The notes under the pieces were generated by a model. It had not been told where the DNA came from and made no database searches. It saw nothing but the letters and a program-made list of their open reading frames with translations. Below, in pieces: positions 37,955 through 51,898 of a DNA stretch of 64,000 nt. Location of the stretch: assembly GCA_948099385.1 (NCBI GenBank), contig CANUEZ040000204.1:62001-126000 (forward strand), written 5' to 3'. This stretch comes from Fasciola hepatica. Taxonomy: Eukaryota > Platyhelminthes > Trematoda > Plagiorchiida > Fasciolidae. Every line of letters starts with the position of its first letter. Position 1 is the stretch's first letter. The position numbers were made by a program, and so were the translations under genes.

Positions 37955-38799
37955 CATGTAGTGTATATGTTGAACAAAGCGTTCAGAGCCATATCGGATA
38001 GCCTTGTGGTTCGGGTGTTCTATTGACAATCGTTCACCCCAACCCTTGTACGTGTCCCCGTGTGGACTCGGTCCATGTGCAATGCTCATGATTCCCTTAG
38101 CGGATCAAACAGCTGTACAGTGCTTCCAGAATTTTCAATGGTCACTTCAGTGTTCAAGCTGCATGGAGAATCATATTATACAAATCTACTCTGCTACTGC
38201 TCAATTGCATTGTATCAGCAATTTGTGTAGATTTTTCATAAGGGAATGCCTTGGTTGAACTTTGGCCCATAAATGGAGAAGTGATGGAACATAGGATTGG
38301 ATCGGTGTGCGAGAATTTGGTTCTCACCGTGAAAAGCCAATTTGAAAGCCGAAGCCAGATGGGGAGTGTGCTATATCATGTAGTGTATATGTTGAACAAA
38401 GCGTTGAGAGCCATATCGGATAGCCTTGTGGTTCGGGTGTTCTATTGACAATCGTTCACCCCAACCCTTGTACGTGTCCCCGTGTGGACTCGGTCCATTT
38501 GCAATGCTCATGATTCCCTTAGCGGATCAAACAGCTGTACAGTGCTTCCAGAATTTTCAATGGTCACTTCAGTGTTCAAGCTGCATGGAGAATCATATTA
38601 TACAAATCTACTCTGCTACTGCTCAATTGCATTGTATCAGCAATTTGTGTAGATTTTTCATAAGGGAATGCCTTGGTTGAACTTAGGCCCATAAATGGAG
38701 AAGTGATGGAACATAGGATTGGATCGGTGTGCGAGAATTTGGTTCTGACCGTGAAAAGCCAATTTGAAAGCCGAAGGCAGTTTGGGGAAAGTGCTATAT
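37955..38799 (+). repeat. Pair of near-identical adjacent units
   Basis: Units 37955 (422 bp) and 38377 (423 bp) share AGCGGATC, CCAGAATTTTC, GGTCACTTCAG, TGTAGATTTTTC and the TTGAAC linker, and differ at a handful of bases (for example CATGTGC against CATTTGC, CTTTGGCCC against CTTAGGCCC). This is a single-unit tandem duplication, in contrast to the multi-unit duplications elsewhere. Confidence 0.8.
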
Positions 38800-39220
38800 C
38801 ATGAACGTTATACAATGAACAAAGACTTCAGACCCATATCTGATAGTCCTGTGGTTCGGGTGTTCTATTGACAATGGTTCACCCCAACCATTGCACGTGT
38901 CCCCGTGTGGACTCGGTCCATTTGCAATGCTCATGATTCCCTTAGGGGATCAAACAGCTTTACAGTGCTTCCATATTTTGCAATGGTCAGTTCAGTGTTC
39001 AAGCTGCATGGAGAATCATATTATACAAATCTACTCTGCTACTGCTCATTTGCATTGTATCAGTAATTTGTGTGGATTGTTCATAAGGGAATTACTTGTT
39101 TCTACTTAGAAAATGAAAGGAGAATTGATGAACATAGGATTGGATCGGTGTGCGAGAATTTTGTTCTCACCGTAAAAAGCCAATTTGAAAGCCGAAGCCA
39201 GTTTGGGGAGTGTGCTATAT
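38800..39220 (+). repeat. Divergent 421 bp unit with alternative linker
   Basis: The opening 60 bases are unusual: CATGAACGTTATACAATG, AAGACTTCAGACCC and ATCTGATAGTCC, breaking the TGAAC dyad. Then ACAATGGTTC and CCATTGCACG change the conserved core. The linker reads TTACTTGTTTC and GAAAATGAAAGG, the first of a set that returns at 49-54 kb. It may be an older unit or a conversion product. Confidence 0.8.
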
Positions 39221-39643
39221 CATGTAGTGTATATGTTGAACAAAGCGTTCAGAGCCATATCGGATAGCCTTGTGGTTCGGGTGTTCTATTGACAATCGTT
39301 CACCCCAACCCTTGTACGTGTCCCCATGTGGACTCGGTCCATTTGCAATGCTCATGATTCCCTTAGCGGATCAAACAGCTGTACAGTGCTTCCATAATTT
39401 TCAATGGTCAGTTCAGTGTTCAAGCTGCATGGAGAATCATATTATACAAATCTACTCTGCTACTGCTCAATTGCATTGTTTCAGCAATTTGTGTGGATTG
39501 TTCATAAGGGAATGCCTTGGTTTTACTTAGGCCCATAAATGGAGAAGTGATGGAACATAGGATTGGATCGGTGTGCGAGAATTTGATTCTCACCTTAAAA
39601 AGCCAATTTGAAAGCCGAAGCCAGTTTGGGGAGTGTGCTATAT
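39221..39643 (+). repeat. Single near-consensus unit before the tetramer block
   Basis: An ordinary 423 bp unit. Its private marker is CATTGTTTCAGC near 39474, also found in the unit starting 48518. The tail has CTCACCTTAAAAAG, shared with units near 18025, 34100 and 34520. Confidence 0.8.
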
Positions 39644-42600
39644 CATGTAGTGTATATGTTGAACAAAGCGTTCAGAGCCATATCGGATAGCCTTGTGGTT
39701 CGGGTGTTCTATTGACAATCGTTCACCCCAACCCTTGTACGTGTCCCCGTGTGGACTCGGTCCATTTGCAATGATCATGATTCCCTTAGCGGATCAAACA
39801 TCTGTACAGTGCTTCCATAATTTGCAATGGTCACTTCAGTGTTCAAGCTGCATGGAGAATCATATTATACAAATCTACTCTGCTACTGCTCAATTGCATC
39901 GTATGAGCAATTTGTGTGGATTGTTCATAAGGGAATGCCTTGGTTTTACTTAGGCCCATAAATGGAGAAGTGATGGAACATAGGATTGGATGGGTGTGCG
40001 AGAATTTGTTTCTCACCGTAAAAAGCCAATTTGAAAGCCGAAGCCAGTTTGGGGAGTGTGCTATATCATGTAGTGTATATGTTGAACAAAGCGTTCAGAG
40101 CCATATCGGATAGCCTTGTGGTTCGGGTGTTCTATTGACAATCGTTCACCCCAACCCTTGTACGTGTCCCCGTGTGGACTCGATCCATTTGCAATGCTCA
40201 TGATTCCTTTAGCGGATCAAACAGCTGTACAGTGCTTCCAGAATTTTCAATGGTCAGTTCAGTGTTCAAGCTGCATGGAGAATCATATTATACAAATCTA
40301 CTCTGCTACTGCTCAATTGCATTGTATCAGCAATTTGGGAGGATTGTTCATAAGGGAATGCCTTGGTTTTACTTAGGCCCATAAATGGAGAAGTGATGGA
40401 ATATAGGATTGGATCGGTGTGCGAGAAGTTGTTTCTCACCGTAAAAAGCCAATTTGAAAGCCGAAGCCATTTTGGGGAGTGTGCTATATCATGTAGTGTA
40501 TATGTTGAACAAAGCGTTCAGAGCCATATCGGATAGCCTTGTGGTTCGGGTGTTCTATTGACAATCGTTCATCCCAACCCTTGTACGTGTCCCCGTGTGG
40601 ATTCGGTCCATTTGCAATGCTCATGATTCCCTTAGCGGATCAAACATCTGTACAGTGCTTCCAGAATTTTCAATGGTCAGTTCAGTGTTCAAGCTCCATC
40701 GAGAAACATATACATATGTATTCTGCTACTCCTCAAATGCAATGTATCAGCAATTTGGGAGGATTGTTCATAAGGGAATGCCTTGGTTTTACTTAGGCCC
40801 ATAAATGGAGAAGTGATGGAACATAGGATTGGATCGGTGTGCGAGAATTTGGTTCTCACCGTAAGAAGCCAATTTGAAAGCCGAAGCCAGTTTGGGGAGT
40901 GTGCTATATCATGTAGTGTATATGTTGAACAAAGCGTTCAGAGCCATATCGGATAGCCTTGTGGTTCGGGTGTTCTATTGACAATCGTTCACCCCAACCC
41001 TTGTACGTGTCCCCGTGTGGACTCGGTCCATTTGCAATGCTCATGATTCCCTTAGCGGATCAAACAGCTGTACAGTGCTTCCATAATTTGCAATGGTCAG
41101 TTCAGTGTTCAAGCTGCATGCAGAATCATATTATACAAATCTACTCTGCTACTGCTCAATTGCATTGTATCAGCAATTTGTGTGGATTGTTCATAAGGGA
41201 ATGCCTTGGTTTTACTTAGGCCCATAAATGGAGAAGTGATGGAACATAGGATTGGATCGGTGTGCGAGAAGTTGTTTCTCACCGTAAAAAGCCAATTTGA
41301 AAGCCGAAGCCAGATGGGGAGTGTGCTATATCATGTAGTGTATATGTTGAACAAAGCGTTCAGAGCCATATCGGATAGCCTTGTGGTTCGGGTGTTCTAT
41401 TGACAATCGTTCACCCCAACCCTTGTACGTGTCCCCGTGTGGACTCGGTCCATTTGCAATGATCATGATTCCCTTAGCGGATCAAACATCTGTACAGTGC
41501 TTCCAGAATTTTCAATGGTCACTTCAGTGTTCAAGCTGCATGGAGAATCATATTATACAAATCTAATCTGCTACTGCTCAATTGCATCGTATGAGCAATT
41601 TGTGTGGATTGTTCATAAGGGAATGCCTTGGTTTTACTTAGGCCCATAAATGGAGAAGTGATGGAACATAGGATTGGATGGGTGTGCGAGAATTTGTTTC
41701 TCACGGTAAAAAGCCAATTTGAAAGCCGAAGCCAGTTTGGGGAGTGTGCTATATCATGTAGTGTATATGTTGAACAAAGCGTTCAGAGCCATATCGGATA
41801 GCCTTGTGGTTCGGGTGTTCTATTGACAATCGTTCACCCCAACCCTTGTACGTGTCCCCGTGTGGACTCGATCCATTTGCAATGCTCATGATTCCTTTAG
41901 CGGATCAAACAGCTGTACATTGCTTCCATAATTTTCAATGGTCAGTTCAGTGTTCAAGCTGCATGGAGAATCATATTATACAAATCTACTCTGCTACTGC
42001 TCAATTGCATTGTATCAGCAATTTGTGTGGATTGTTCATAAGGGAATGCCTTGGTTTTACTTAGGCCCATAAATGGAGAAGTGATGGAATATAGGATTGG
42101 ATCGGTGTGCGAGAATTTGTTTCTCACCGTAAAAAGCCAATTTGAAAGCCGAAGCCATTTTGGGGAGTGTGCTATATCATGTAGTGTATATGTTGAACAA
42201 AGCGTTCAGAGCCATATCGGATAGCCTTGTGGTTCGGGTGTTCTATTGACAATCGTTCATCCCAACCCTTGTACGTGTCCCCGTGTGGACTCGGTCCATT
42301 TGCAATGCTCATGATTCCCTTAGGGGATCAAACAGCTGTACAGTGCTTCCAGAATTTTCAATGGTCAGTTCAGTGTTCAAGCTGCATGGAGAATCATATT
42401 ATACAAATCTACTCCGCTACTGCTCAATTGCATTGTATCAGCAATTTGTGTGCATTGTTCATGAGCGAATGCCTTGGTTTTACTTAGGCCCATAAATGGA
42501 GAAGTGATGGAACATAGGATTGGATCGGTGTGCGAGAATTTGTTTCTCACCGTAAAAAGCCAATTTGAAAGCCGAAGCCAGTTTGGGGAGTGTGCTATAT

Positions 42601-45556
42601 CATGTAGTGTATATGTTGAACAAAGCGTTCAGAGCCATATCGGATAGCCTTGTGGTTCGGGTGTACTATTGACAATCGTTCACCCCAACCCTTGTACGTG
42701 TCCCCGTGTGGACTCGATCCATCTGCAATGCTCATGATTCCCTTAGCGGATCAAACAGCTGTACAGTGCTTCCATAATTTGCAATGGTCAGTTCAGTGTT
42801 CAAGCTGCATGGAGAATCATATTATACAAATCTACTCTGCTACTGCTCAATTGCATTGTATCAGCAATTTGTGTGGATTGTTCATAAGGGAATGCCTTGG
42901 TTTTACTTAGGCCCATAAATGGAGAAGTGATGGAATATAGGATTGGATCGGTGTGCGAGAATTTGTTTCTCACCGTAAAAAGCCAATTTGAAAGCCGAAG
43001 CCAGTTTGGGGAGTGTGCTATATCATGTAGTGTATATGTTGAACAAAGCGTTCAGAGCCATATCGGATAGCCTTGTGGTTCGGGTGTTCTATTGACAATC
43101 GTTCACCCCAACCCTTGTAAGTGTCCCCGTGTGGACTCGGTCCATTTGCAATGCTCATGATTCCCTTAGGGGATCAAACATCTGTGCCGTGCTTCCATAA
43201 TTTTCAATGGTCAGTTCAGTGTTCAAGCTGCATGGAGAATCATATTATACAAATCTACTCTGCTACTGCTCAATTGCATTGTATCAGCAATTTGGGAGGA
43301 TTGTTCATAAGGGAATGCCTTGGTTTTACTTAGGCCCATAAATGGAGAAGTGATGGAACATAGGATTGGATCGGTGTGCGAGAATTTGGTTCTCACCGTA
43401 AGAAGCCAATTTGAAAGCCGAAGCCAGTTTGGGGAGTGTGCTATATCATGTAGTGTATATGTTGAACAAAGCGTTCAGAGCCATATCGGATAGCCTTGTG
43501 GTTCGGGTGTTCTATTGACAATCGTTCACCCCAACCCTTGTACGTGTCCCCGTGTGGACTCGATCCATTTGCAATGCTCATGATTCCCTTAGCGGATCAA
43601 ACAGCTGTACAGTGCTTCCATAATTTTCAATCGTCAGTTCAGTGTTCAAGCTGCATGCAGAATCATATTATACAAATCTAATCTGCTACTGCTCAATTGC
43701 ATTGTATCAGCAATTTGTGTGGATTGTTCATAAGGGAATGCCTTGGTTTTACTTAGGCCCATAAATGGAGAAGTGATGGAATATAGGATTGGATCGGTGT
43801 GCGAGAATTTGTTTCTCACCGTAAAAAGCCAATTTGAAAGCCGAAGCCATTTTGGGGAGTGTGCTATATCATGTAGTGTATATGTTGAACAAAGCGTTCA
43901 GAGCCATATCGGATAGCCTTGTGGTTCGGATGTTCTATTGACAATCGTTCATCCCAACCCTTGTACGTGTCCCCGTGTGGATTCGGTCCATTTGCAATGC
44001 TCATGATTCCCTTAGTGGATCAAACATCTGTACAGTGCTTCCAGAATTTTCAATGGTCAGTTCAGTGTTCAAGCTCCATCGAGAAACATACAAATCTACT
44101 CTGCTACTGCTCAATTGCATTGTATCAGCAATTTGTGTGGATTGTTCATAAGGGAATGCCTTGGTTTTACTTACGCCCATAAATGGAGAAGTGATGGAAC
44201 ACAGGATTGGATCGGTGTGCGAGAATTTGTTTCTCACCGTAAAAAGCCAATTTGAAAGCCGAAGCCAGTTTGGGGAGTGTGCTATATCATGTAGTGTATA
44301 TGTTGAACAAAGCGTTCAGAGCCATATCGGATAGCCTTGTGTTTCGGGTGTTCTATTGACAATCGTTCACCCCAACCCTTGTACGTGTCCCCGTGTGGAC
44401 TCGATCCATTTGCAATGCTCATGATTCCTTTAGCGGATCAAACAGCTGTACAGTGCTTCCATAATTTGCAATGGTCAGTTCAGTGTTCAAGCTGCATGGA
44501 GAATCATATTATACAAATCTACTCTGCTACTGCTCAATTGCATTGTATCAGCAATTTGTGTGGATTGTTCATAAGGGAATGCCTTGGTTTTACTTAGGCC
44601 CATAAATGGAGAAGTGATGGAATATAGGATTGGATCGGTGTGCGAGAATTTGTTTCTCACCGTAAAAAGCCAATTTGAAAGCCGAAGCCATTTTGGGGAG
44701 TGTGCTATATCATGTAGTGTATATGTTGAACAAAGCGTTCAGAGCCATATCGGATAGCCTTGTGGTTCGGGTGTTCTATTGACAATCGTTCACCCCAACC
44801 CTTGTAAGTGTCCCCGTGTGGACTCGGTCCATTTGCAATGCTCATGATTCCCTTAGGGGATCAAACATCTGTGCCGTGCTTCCATAATTTTCAATGGTCA
44901 GTTCAGTGTTCAAGCTGCATGGAGAATCATATTATACAAATCTACTCTGCTACTGCTCAATTGCATTGTATCAGCAATTTGGGAGGATTGTTCATAAGGG
45001 AATGCCTTGGTTTTACTTAGGCCCATAAATGGAGAAGTGATGGAACATAGGATTGGATCGGTGTGCGAGAATTTGGTTCTCACCGTAAGAAGCCAATTTG
45101 AAAGCCGAAGCCAGTTTGGGGAGTGTGCTATATCATGTAGTGTATATGTTGAACAAAGCGTTCAGAGCCATATCGGATAGCCTTGTGGTTCGGGTGTTCT
45201 ATTGACAATCGTTCACCCCAACCCTTGTACGTGTCCCCGTGTGGACTCGATCCATTTGCAATGCTCATGATTCCCTTAGCGGATCAAACAGCTGTACAGT
45301 GCTTCCATAATTTTCAATCGTCAGTTCAGTGTTCAAGCTGCATGCAGAATCATATTATACAAATCTAATCTGCTACTGCTCAATTGCATTGTATCAGTAA
45401 TTTGTGTGGATTGTTCATAAGAGAATGCCTTGGTTTTACTTAGGCCCATAAATGGAGAAGTGATGGAACATAGGATTGGATCGGTGTGCGAGAATTTGTT
45501 TCTCACCGTAAAAAGCCAATTTGAAAGCCGAAGCCTTTTTGGGGAGTGTGCTATAT
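39644..45556 (+). repeat. Tetramer HOR, 1687-1692 bp, about 3.5 copies
   Basis: Unit starts: 39644, 40067, 40490, 40910, 41332, 41755, 42178, 42601, 43024, 43447, 43870, 44288, 44711, 45134. Pairs four units apart share markers: 39644/41332 (ATGATCATG, GGTCACTTC, TGCATCGTATGAGC); 40067/41755 (ACTCGATCC, TTCCTTTAGCGG); 40490/42178/43870 (TTCATCCCAACC); 42601/44288 (ACTCGATCC, TTTGCAATGG); 43024/44711 (GTAAGTGTCC, CTGTGCCGTGC, GGGAGGATTG); 43447/45134 (TTTTCAATCGTCAG, GCATGCAG). The segments 43010-43680 and 44697-45367 look identical. The 43870 unit is 418 bp after loss of bases in GAAACATACAAATC, which makes the last period 1687 bp. Confidence 0.85.
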
Positions 45557-48500
45557 CATGTAGTGTATATGTTGAACAAAGCGTTCAGAGCCATATCGGA
45601 TAGCCTTGTGGTTCGGGTGTTCTATTGACAATCGTTCACCCCAACCCTTGTACGTGTCCCCGTGTGGACTCGGTCCATTTGCAATGCTCATGATTCCCTT
45701 AGCGGATCAAACAGCTGTACAGTGCTTTCATAATTTTCAATGGTCAGTTCAGTGTTCAAGCTGCATGGAGAATCATATTATACAAATCTACTCTGCTACT
45801 GCTCAATTGCATTGTATCAGCAATTTGTGTGGATTGTTCATAAGGGAATGCCTTGGTTTTACTTACGCCCATAAATGGAGAAGTGATGGAACACAGGATT
45901 GGATCGGTGTGCGAGAATTTGTTTCTCACCGTAAAAAGCCAATTTGAAAGCCGAAGCCAGTTTGGGGAGTGTGCTATATCATGTAGTGTATATGTTGAAC
46001 AAAGCGTTCAGAGCCATATCGGATAGCCTTGTGGTTCGGGTGTACTATTGACAATCGTTCACCCCAACCCTTGTACGTGTCCCCGTGTGGACTCGGTCCA
46101 TTTGCAATGCTCATGATTCCCTTAGGGGATCAAACATCTGTACAGTGCTTCCATAATTTTCAATGGTCAGTTCAGTGTTCAAGCTGCATGGAGAATCATA
46201 TTATACAAATCTACTCTGCTACTGCTCAATTGCATTGTATCAGCAATTTGTGTGGATTGTTCATAAGGGAATGCCTTGGTTTTACTTAGGCCCATAAATG
46301 GAGAATTGATGGAACATAGGATTGGATCGGTGTGCGAGAATTTTGTTCTCACCGTAAAAAGCCAATTTGAAAGCCGAAGCCTGTTTGGGGAGTGTGCTAT
46401 ATCATGTAGTGTAGATGGTGAACAAAGCGTTCAGAGCCATATCGGATAGCCTTGTGGTTCGGGTGTTCTATTGACAATCGTTCACCCCAACCCTTGTACG
46501 TGTCCCCGTGTGGACTCGGTCCATTTGCAATGCTCATGATTCCCTTAGTGGATCAAACAGCTGTACAGTGCTTCCATAATTTGCAATGGTGCGTTCAGTG
46601 TTCAAGCTGCATGGAGAATCATATTATACAAATCTACTCTGCTACTGCTCAATTGCATTGTATCAGCAATTTGTGTGGATTGTTCATAAGGGACTGCCTT
46701 GGTTTTACTTAGGCCAATAAATGGAGAAGTGATGGAACATAGGATTGGATCGGTGTGCGAGAATTTGGTTCTCACCGTAAAAAGCCAATTTGAAAGCCGA
46801 AGCCAGTTTGGGGAGTGTGCTATATCATGTAGTGTAGATGTTGAACAAAGCGTTCAGAGCCATATCGGATAGCCTTGTGGTTCGGGTGTTCTATTGACAA
46901 TCGTTCACCCCAACCCTTGTACGTGTCCCCGTGTGGACTCGGTCCATTTGCAATGCTCATGATTCCCTTAGCGGATCAAACAGCTGTACAGTGCTTCCAG
47001 AATTTTCAATGGTCAGTTCAGTGTTCAAGCTGCATGGAGAATCATATTATACAAATCTACTCTGCTACTGCTCAATTGCATTGTATCAGCAATTTGTGTG
47101 GATTGTTCATAAGGGAAAGCCTTGGTTTTACTTAGGCCCATAAATGGAGAAGTGATGGAACACAGGATTGGATCGGTGTGCGAGAATTTGTTTCTCACCG
47201 TAAAAAGCCAATTTGAAAGCCGAAGCCAGTTTGGGGAGTGTGCTATATCATGTAGTGTATATGTTGAACAAAGCGTTAAGAGCCATATCGGATAGCCTTG
47301 TGGTTCGGGTGTTCTATTGACAATCGTTCACCCCAACCCTTGTACGTGTCCCCGTGTGGACTCGGTCCATTTGCAATGCTCATGATTCCCTTAGGGGATC
47401 AAACATCTGTACAGTGCTTCCATAATTTGCAATGGTCAGTTCAGTGTTCAAGCTGCATGGAGAATCATATTATACAAATCTACTCTGCTACTGCTCAATT
47501 GCATTGTATCAGCAATTTGTGTGGATTGTTCATAAGGGAATGCCTTGGTTTTACTTAGGCCCATAAATGGAGAAGTGATGGAACATAGGATTGGATCGGT
47601 GTGCGAGAATTTGTTTCTCACCGTAAGAAGCCAATTTGAAAGCCGAAGCCAGTTTGGGGAGTGTGCTATATCATGTAGTGTATATGTTGAACAAAGCGTT
47701 CAGAGCCATATCGGATAGCCTTGTGGTTCGGGTGTTCTATTGACAATCGTTCACCCCAACCCTTGTAAGTGTCCCCGTGTGAACTCGGTCCATTTGCAAT
47801 GCTCATGATTCCCTTAGCGGATCAAACAGCTGTACAGTGCTTCCATAATTTTCAATGGTCAGTTCAGTGTTCAAGCTGCATGGAGAATCATATTACACAA
47901 ATCTACTCTGCTACTGCCCAATTGCATTGTATCAGCAATTTGTGTGGATTGTTCATAAGGGAATGCCCTGGTTTTACTTAGGCCCATAAATGGAGAAGTG
48001 ATGGAACATAGGATTGGATCGGTGTGCGAGAATTTGGTTCTCACCGTAAAAAGCCAATTTGAAAGCCGAAGCCAGTTTGGGGAGTGTGCTATATCATGTA
48101 GTGTATATGTTGAACAAAGCGTTCAGAGCCATAACGGATAGCCTTGTGGTTCGGGTGTTCTATTGACAATCGTTCACCCCAACCCTTGTACGTGTCCCCG
48201 TGTGGACTCGGTCCATCTGCAATGCTCATGATTCCCTTAGGGGATCAAACAGCTGTACAGTGCTTCCATAATTTTCAATGGTCAGTTCAGTGTTCAAGCT
48301 GCATGGAGAATCATATTATACAAATCTACTTTGCTACTGCTCAATTGCATTGTATCAGCAATTTGTGTGGATTGTTCATAAGGGAATGCCTTGGTTTTAC
48401 TTAGGCCCATAAATGGAGAAGTGATGGAACATAGGATTGGATGGGTGTGCGAGAATTTGTTTCTCACCGTAAGAAGAAAATTTGAAAGCCGAAGCCAGTT

Positions 48501-48940
48501 TGGGGAATGTGCTATATCATGTAGTGTATATGTTGAACAGAGCGTTCAGAGCCATATCGGATAGCCTTGTGGTTCGGGTGTTCTATTGACAATCGTTCAC
48601 CCCAACCCTTGTACGTGTCCCCGTGTGGACTCGGTCCATTTGCAATGCTCATGATTCCCTTAGGGGATCAAACAGCTGTACAGTGCTTCCATAATTTTCA
48701 ATGGTCAGTTCAGTGTTCAAGCTGCATGGAGAATCATATTATACAAATCTACTCTGCTACTGCTCAATTGCATTGTTTCAGCAATTTGTGTGGATTGTTC
48801 ATAAGGGAATGCCTTGGTTTTACTTAGGCCCATAAATGGAGAAGTGATGGAACATAGGATTGGATCGGTGTGCGAGAATTTGGTTCTCACCGTAAAAAGC
48901 CAATTTGAAAGCCGGAGCCAGTTTGGGGAGTGTGCTATAT
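45557..48940 (+). repeat. Near-consensus block, eight units
   Basis: Unit starts: 45557, 45980, 46403, 46826, 47249, 47672, 48095, 48518; all are 423 bp. Variation is low and I see no clear HOR. The unit at 46403 has TTTGCAATGGTGCGTTC, shared with units 37111 and 51054. Unit 45557 has TTACGCCCATAAATGG, also seen at about 34035, 36994 and 44171. Confidence 0.75.
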
Positions 48941-51898
48941 CATGTAGTGTATATGTTGAACAAAGCCTTCAGAGCCATATGGGATAGCCTTGTGGTTCGG
49001 GTGTTCTATTGACAATCGTTCACCCCAACCCTTGTACGTGTCCCCGTGTGGACTCGGTCCATTTGCAATGCTCATGATTCCCTTAGGGGATCAAACAGCT
49101 GTACAGTGCTTTCATAATTTTCAATGGTCAGTTCAGTGTTCAAGCTGCATGGAGAATCATATTATACAAATCTACTCTGCTACTGCTCAATTGCATTGTA
49201 TCAGTAATTTGTTTGGATTGTTCATAAGCGAATTACTTGTTTCTACTTAGAAAATGAAAGGAGAAGTGATGGAACATAGGATTGGATCGGTGTGCGAGAA
49301 TTTGGTTCTCACCGTAAAAAGCCAATTTGAAAGCCGAAGCCAGTTTGGGGAGTGTGCTATATCATGTAGTGTAGATGTTGAACAAAGCGTTCAGAGCCAT
49401 ATCGGATAGCCTTGTGGTTCGGATGTTCTATTGACAATCGTTCACCCCAACCCTTGTACGTGTCCCCGTGTGGACTCGGTCCATTTGCAATGCTCATGAC
49501 TCCCTTAGAGGTTGAAACATCTGTAGAGTGCCTCCATAATTTGCAATGGTCAGTTCAGTGTTCAAGCTGCATGGAGAATCATATTATACAAATCTACTCT
49601 GCTACTGCTCAATTGCATTGTATCAGCAATTTGTGTGGATTGTTCATAAGGGAATGCCTTGGTTTTACTTAGGCCCATAAATGGAGAAGTGATGGAACAC
49701 AGGATTGGATCGGTGTGCGAGAATTTGTTTTTCACCCTAAAAAGCCAATTTGAAAGCCGAAGCCAGTTTGGGGAGTGTGCTATATCATGTAGTGTATATG
49801 TTGAACAAAGCGTTCAGAGCCATATCGGATAGCCTTGTGGTTCGGATGTTCTATTGACAATCGTTCACCCCAACCCTTGTACGTGTCCCCGTGTGGACTC
49901 GGTCCATTTGCAATGCTCATGATTCCCTTAGTGGATCAAACATCTGTACAGTGCTTCCATAATTTTCAATGGTCAGTTCAGTGTTCAAGCTGCATGGAGA
50001 ATCATATTATACAAATCTACTCTGCTACTGCTCAATTGCATTGAATAAGCAATTTGTGTGGATTGTTCATAAGGGAATGCCTTGGTTTTACTTAGGCCCA
50101 TAAATGGAGAAGTGATGGAACATAGGATTGGATCGGTGTGCGAGAATTTGGTTCTCACCGTAAAAAGCCAATTTGAAAGCCGGAGCCAGTTTGGGGAGTG
50201 TGCTATATCATGTAGTGTATATGTTGAACAAAGCGTTCAGAGCCATATGGGATAGCCTTGTGGTTCGGGTGTTCTATTGACAATCGTTCACCCCAACCCT
50301 TGTACGTGTCCCCGTGTGGACTCGGTCCATTTGCAATGCTCATGATTCCCTTAGTGGATCAAACAGCTGTACAGTGCTTCCATAATTTTCAATGGTCAGT
50401 TCAGTGTTCAAGCTGCATGGAGAATCATATTATACAAATCTACTCTGCTACTGCCCAATTGCATTGTATCAGTAATTTGTTTGGATTGTTCATAAGCGAA
50501 TTACTTGTTTCTACTTAGAAAATGAAAGGAGAAGTGATGGAACATAGGATTGGATCGGTGTGCGAGAATTTGGTTCTCACCGTAAAAAGCCAATTTGAAA
50601 GCCGAAGCCAGTTTGGGGAGTGTGCTATATCATGTAGTGTAGATGTTGAACAAAGCGTTCAGAGCCATATCGGATAGCCTTGTGGTTCGGATGTTCTATT
50701 GACAATCGTTCACCCCAACCCTTGTACGTGTCCCCGTGTGGACTCGGTCCATTTGCAATGCTCATGACTCCCTTAGAGGGTGAAACATCTGTAGAGTGCC
50801 TCCATAATTTGCAATGGTCAGTTCAGTGTTCAAGCTGCATGGAGAATCATATTATACAAATCTACTCTGCTACTGCTCAATTGCATTGTATCAGCAATTT
50901 GTGTGGATTGTTCATAAGGGAATGCCTTGGTTTGACTTAGGCCCATAAATGGAGAAGTGATGGAACACAGGATTGGATCGGTGTGCGAGAATTTGTTTTT
51001 CACCCTAAAAAGCCAATTTGAAAGCCGAAGCCAGTTTGGGGAGTGTGCTATATCATGTAGTGTATATGTTGAACAAAGCGTTCAGAGCCATATCGGATAG
51101 CCTTGTGGTTCGGATGTTCTATTGACAATCGTTCACCCCAACCCTTGTACGTGTCCCCGTGTGGACTCGGTCCATTTGCAATGCTCATGATTCCCTTAGT
51201 GGATCAAACATCTGTACAGTGCTTCCATAATTTGCAATGGTGCGTTCAGTGTTCAAGCTGCATGGAGAATCATATTATACAAATCTACTCTGCTACTGCT
51301 CAATTGCATTGAATAAGCAATTTGTGTGGATTGTTCATAAGGGAATGCCTTGGTTTTACTTAGGCCCATAAATGGAGAAGTGATGGAACATAGGATTGGA
51401 TCGGTGTGCGAGAATTTGGTTCTCACCGTAAAAAGCCAATTTGAAAGCCGGAGCCAGTTTGGGGAGTGTGCTATATCATGTAGTGTATATGTTGAACAAA
51501 GCGTTCAGAGCCATATCGGATAGCCTTGTGGTTCGGGTGTTCTATTGACAATCGTTCACCCCAACCCTTGTACGTGTCCCCGTGTGGACTCGGTCCATTT
51601 GCAATGCTCATGATTCCCTTAGTGGATCAAACAGCTGTACAGTGCTTCCATAATTTTCAATGGTCAGTTCAGTGTTCAAGCTGCATGGAGAATCATATTA
51701 TACAAATCTACTCTGCTACTGCCCAATTGCATTGTATCAGTAATTTGTTTGGATTGTTCATAAGCGAATTACTTGTTTCTACTTAGAAAATGAAAGGAGA
51801 AGTGATGGAACATAGGATTGGATCGGTGTGCGAGAATTTGGTTCTCACCGTAAAAAGCCAATTTGAAAGCCGAAGCCAGTTTGGGGAGTGTGCTATAT
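48941..51898 (+). repeat. Trimer HOR, 1268 bp, two copies plus one unit
   Basis: Unit starts: 48941, 49363, 49786, 50209, 50631, 51054, 51477. Units 48941, 50209 and 51477 (422 bp each) have AATTTGTTTGG, CATAAGCGAATTAC and the GAAAATGAAAGG linker. Units 49363 and 50631 have CATGACTCCC and GTAGAGTGCCTCC. Units 49786 and 51054 follow the tail TTTTTCACCCTAAAAAG and have CATTGAATAAGC. The copies differ at a few bases, including GGTGCGTTC in 51054 only. Confidence 0.9.

Noticed and set aside
46724..46733. AATAAA polyadenylation signal
   Set aside because: A lone C-to-A change in GGCCCATAAATGG of one unit; there is no gene upstream.
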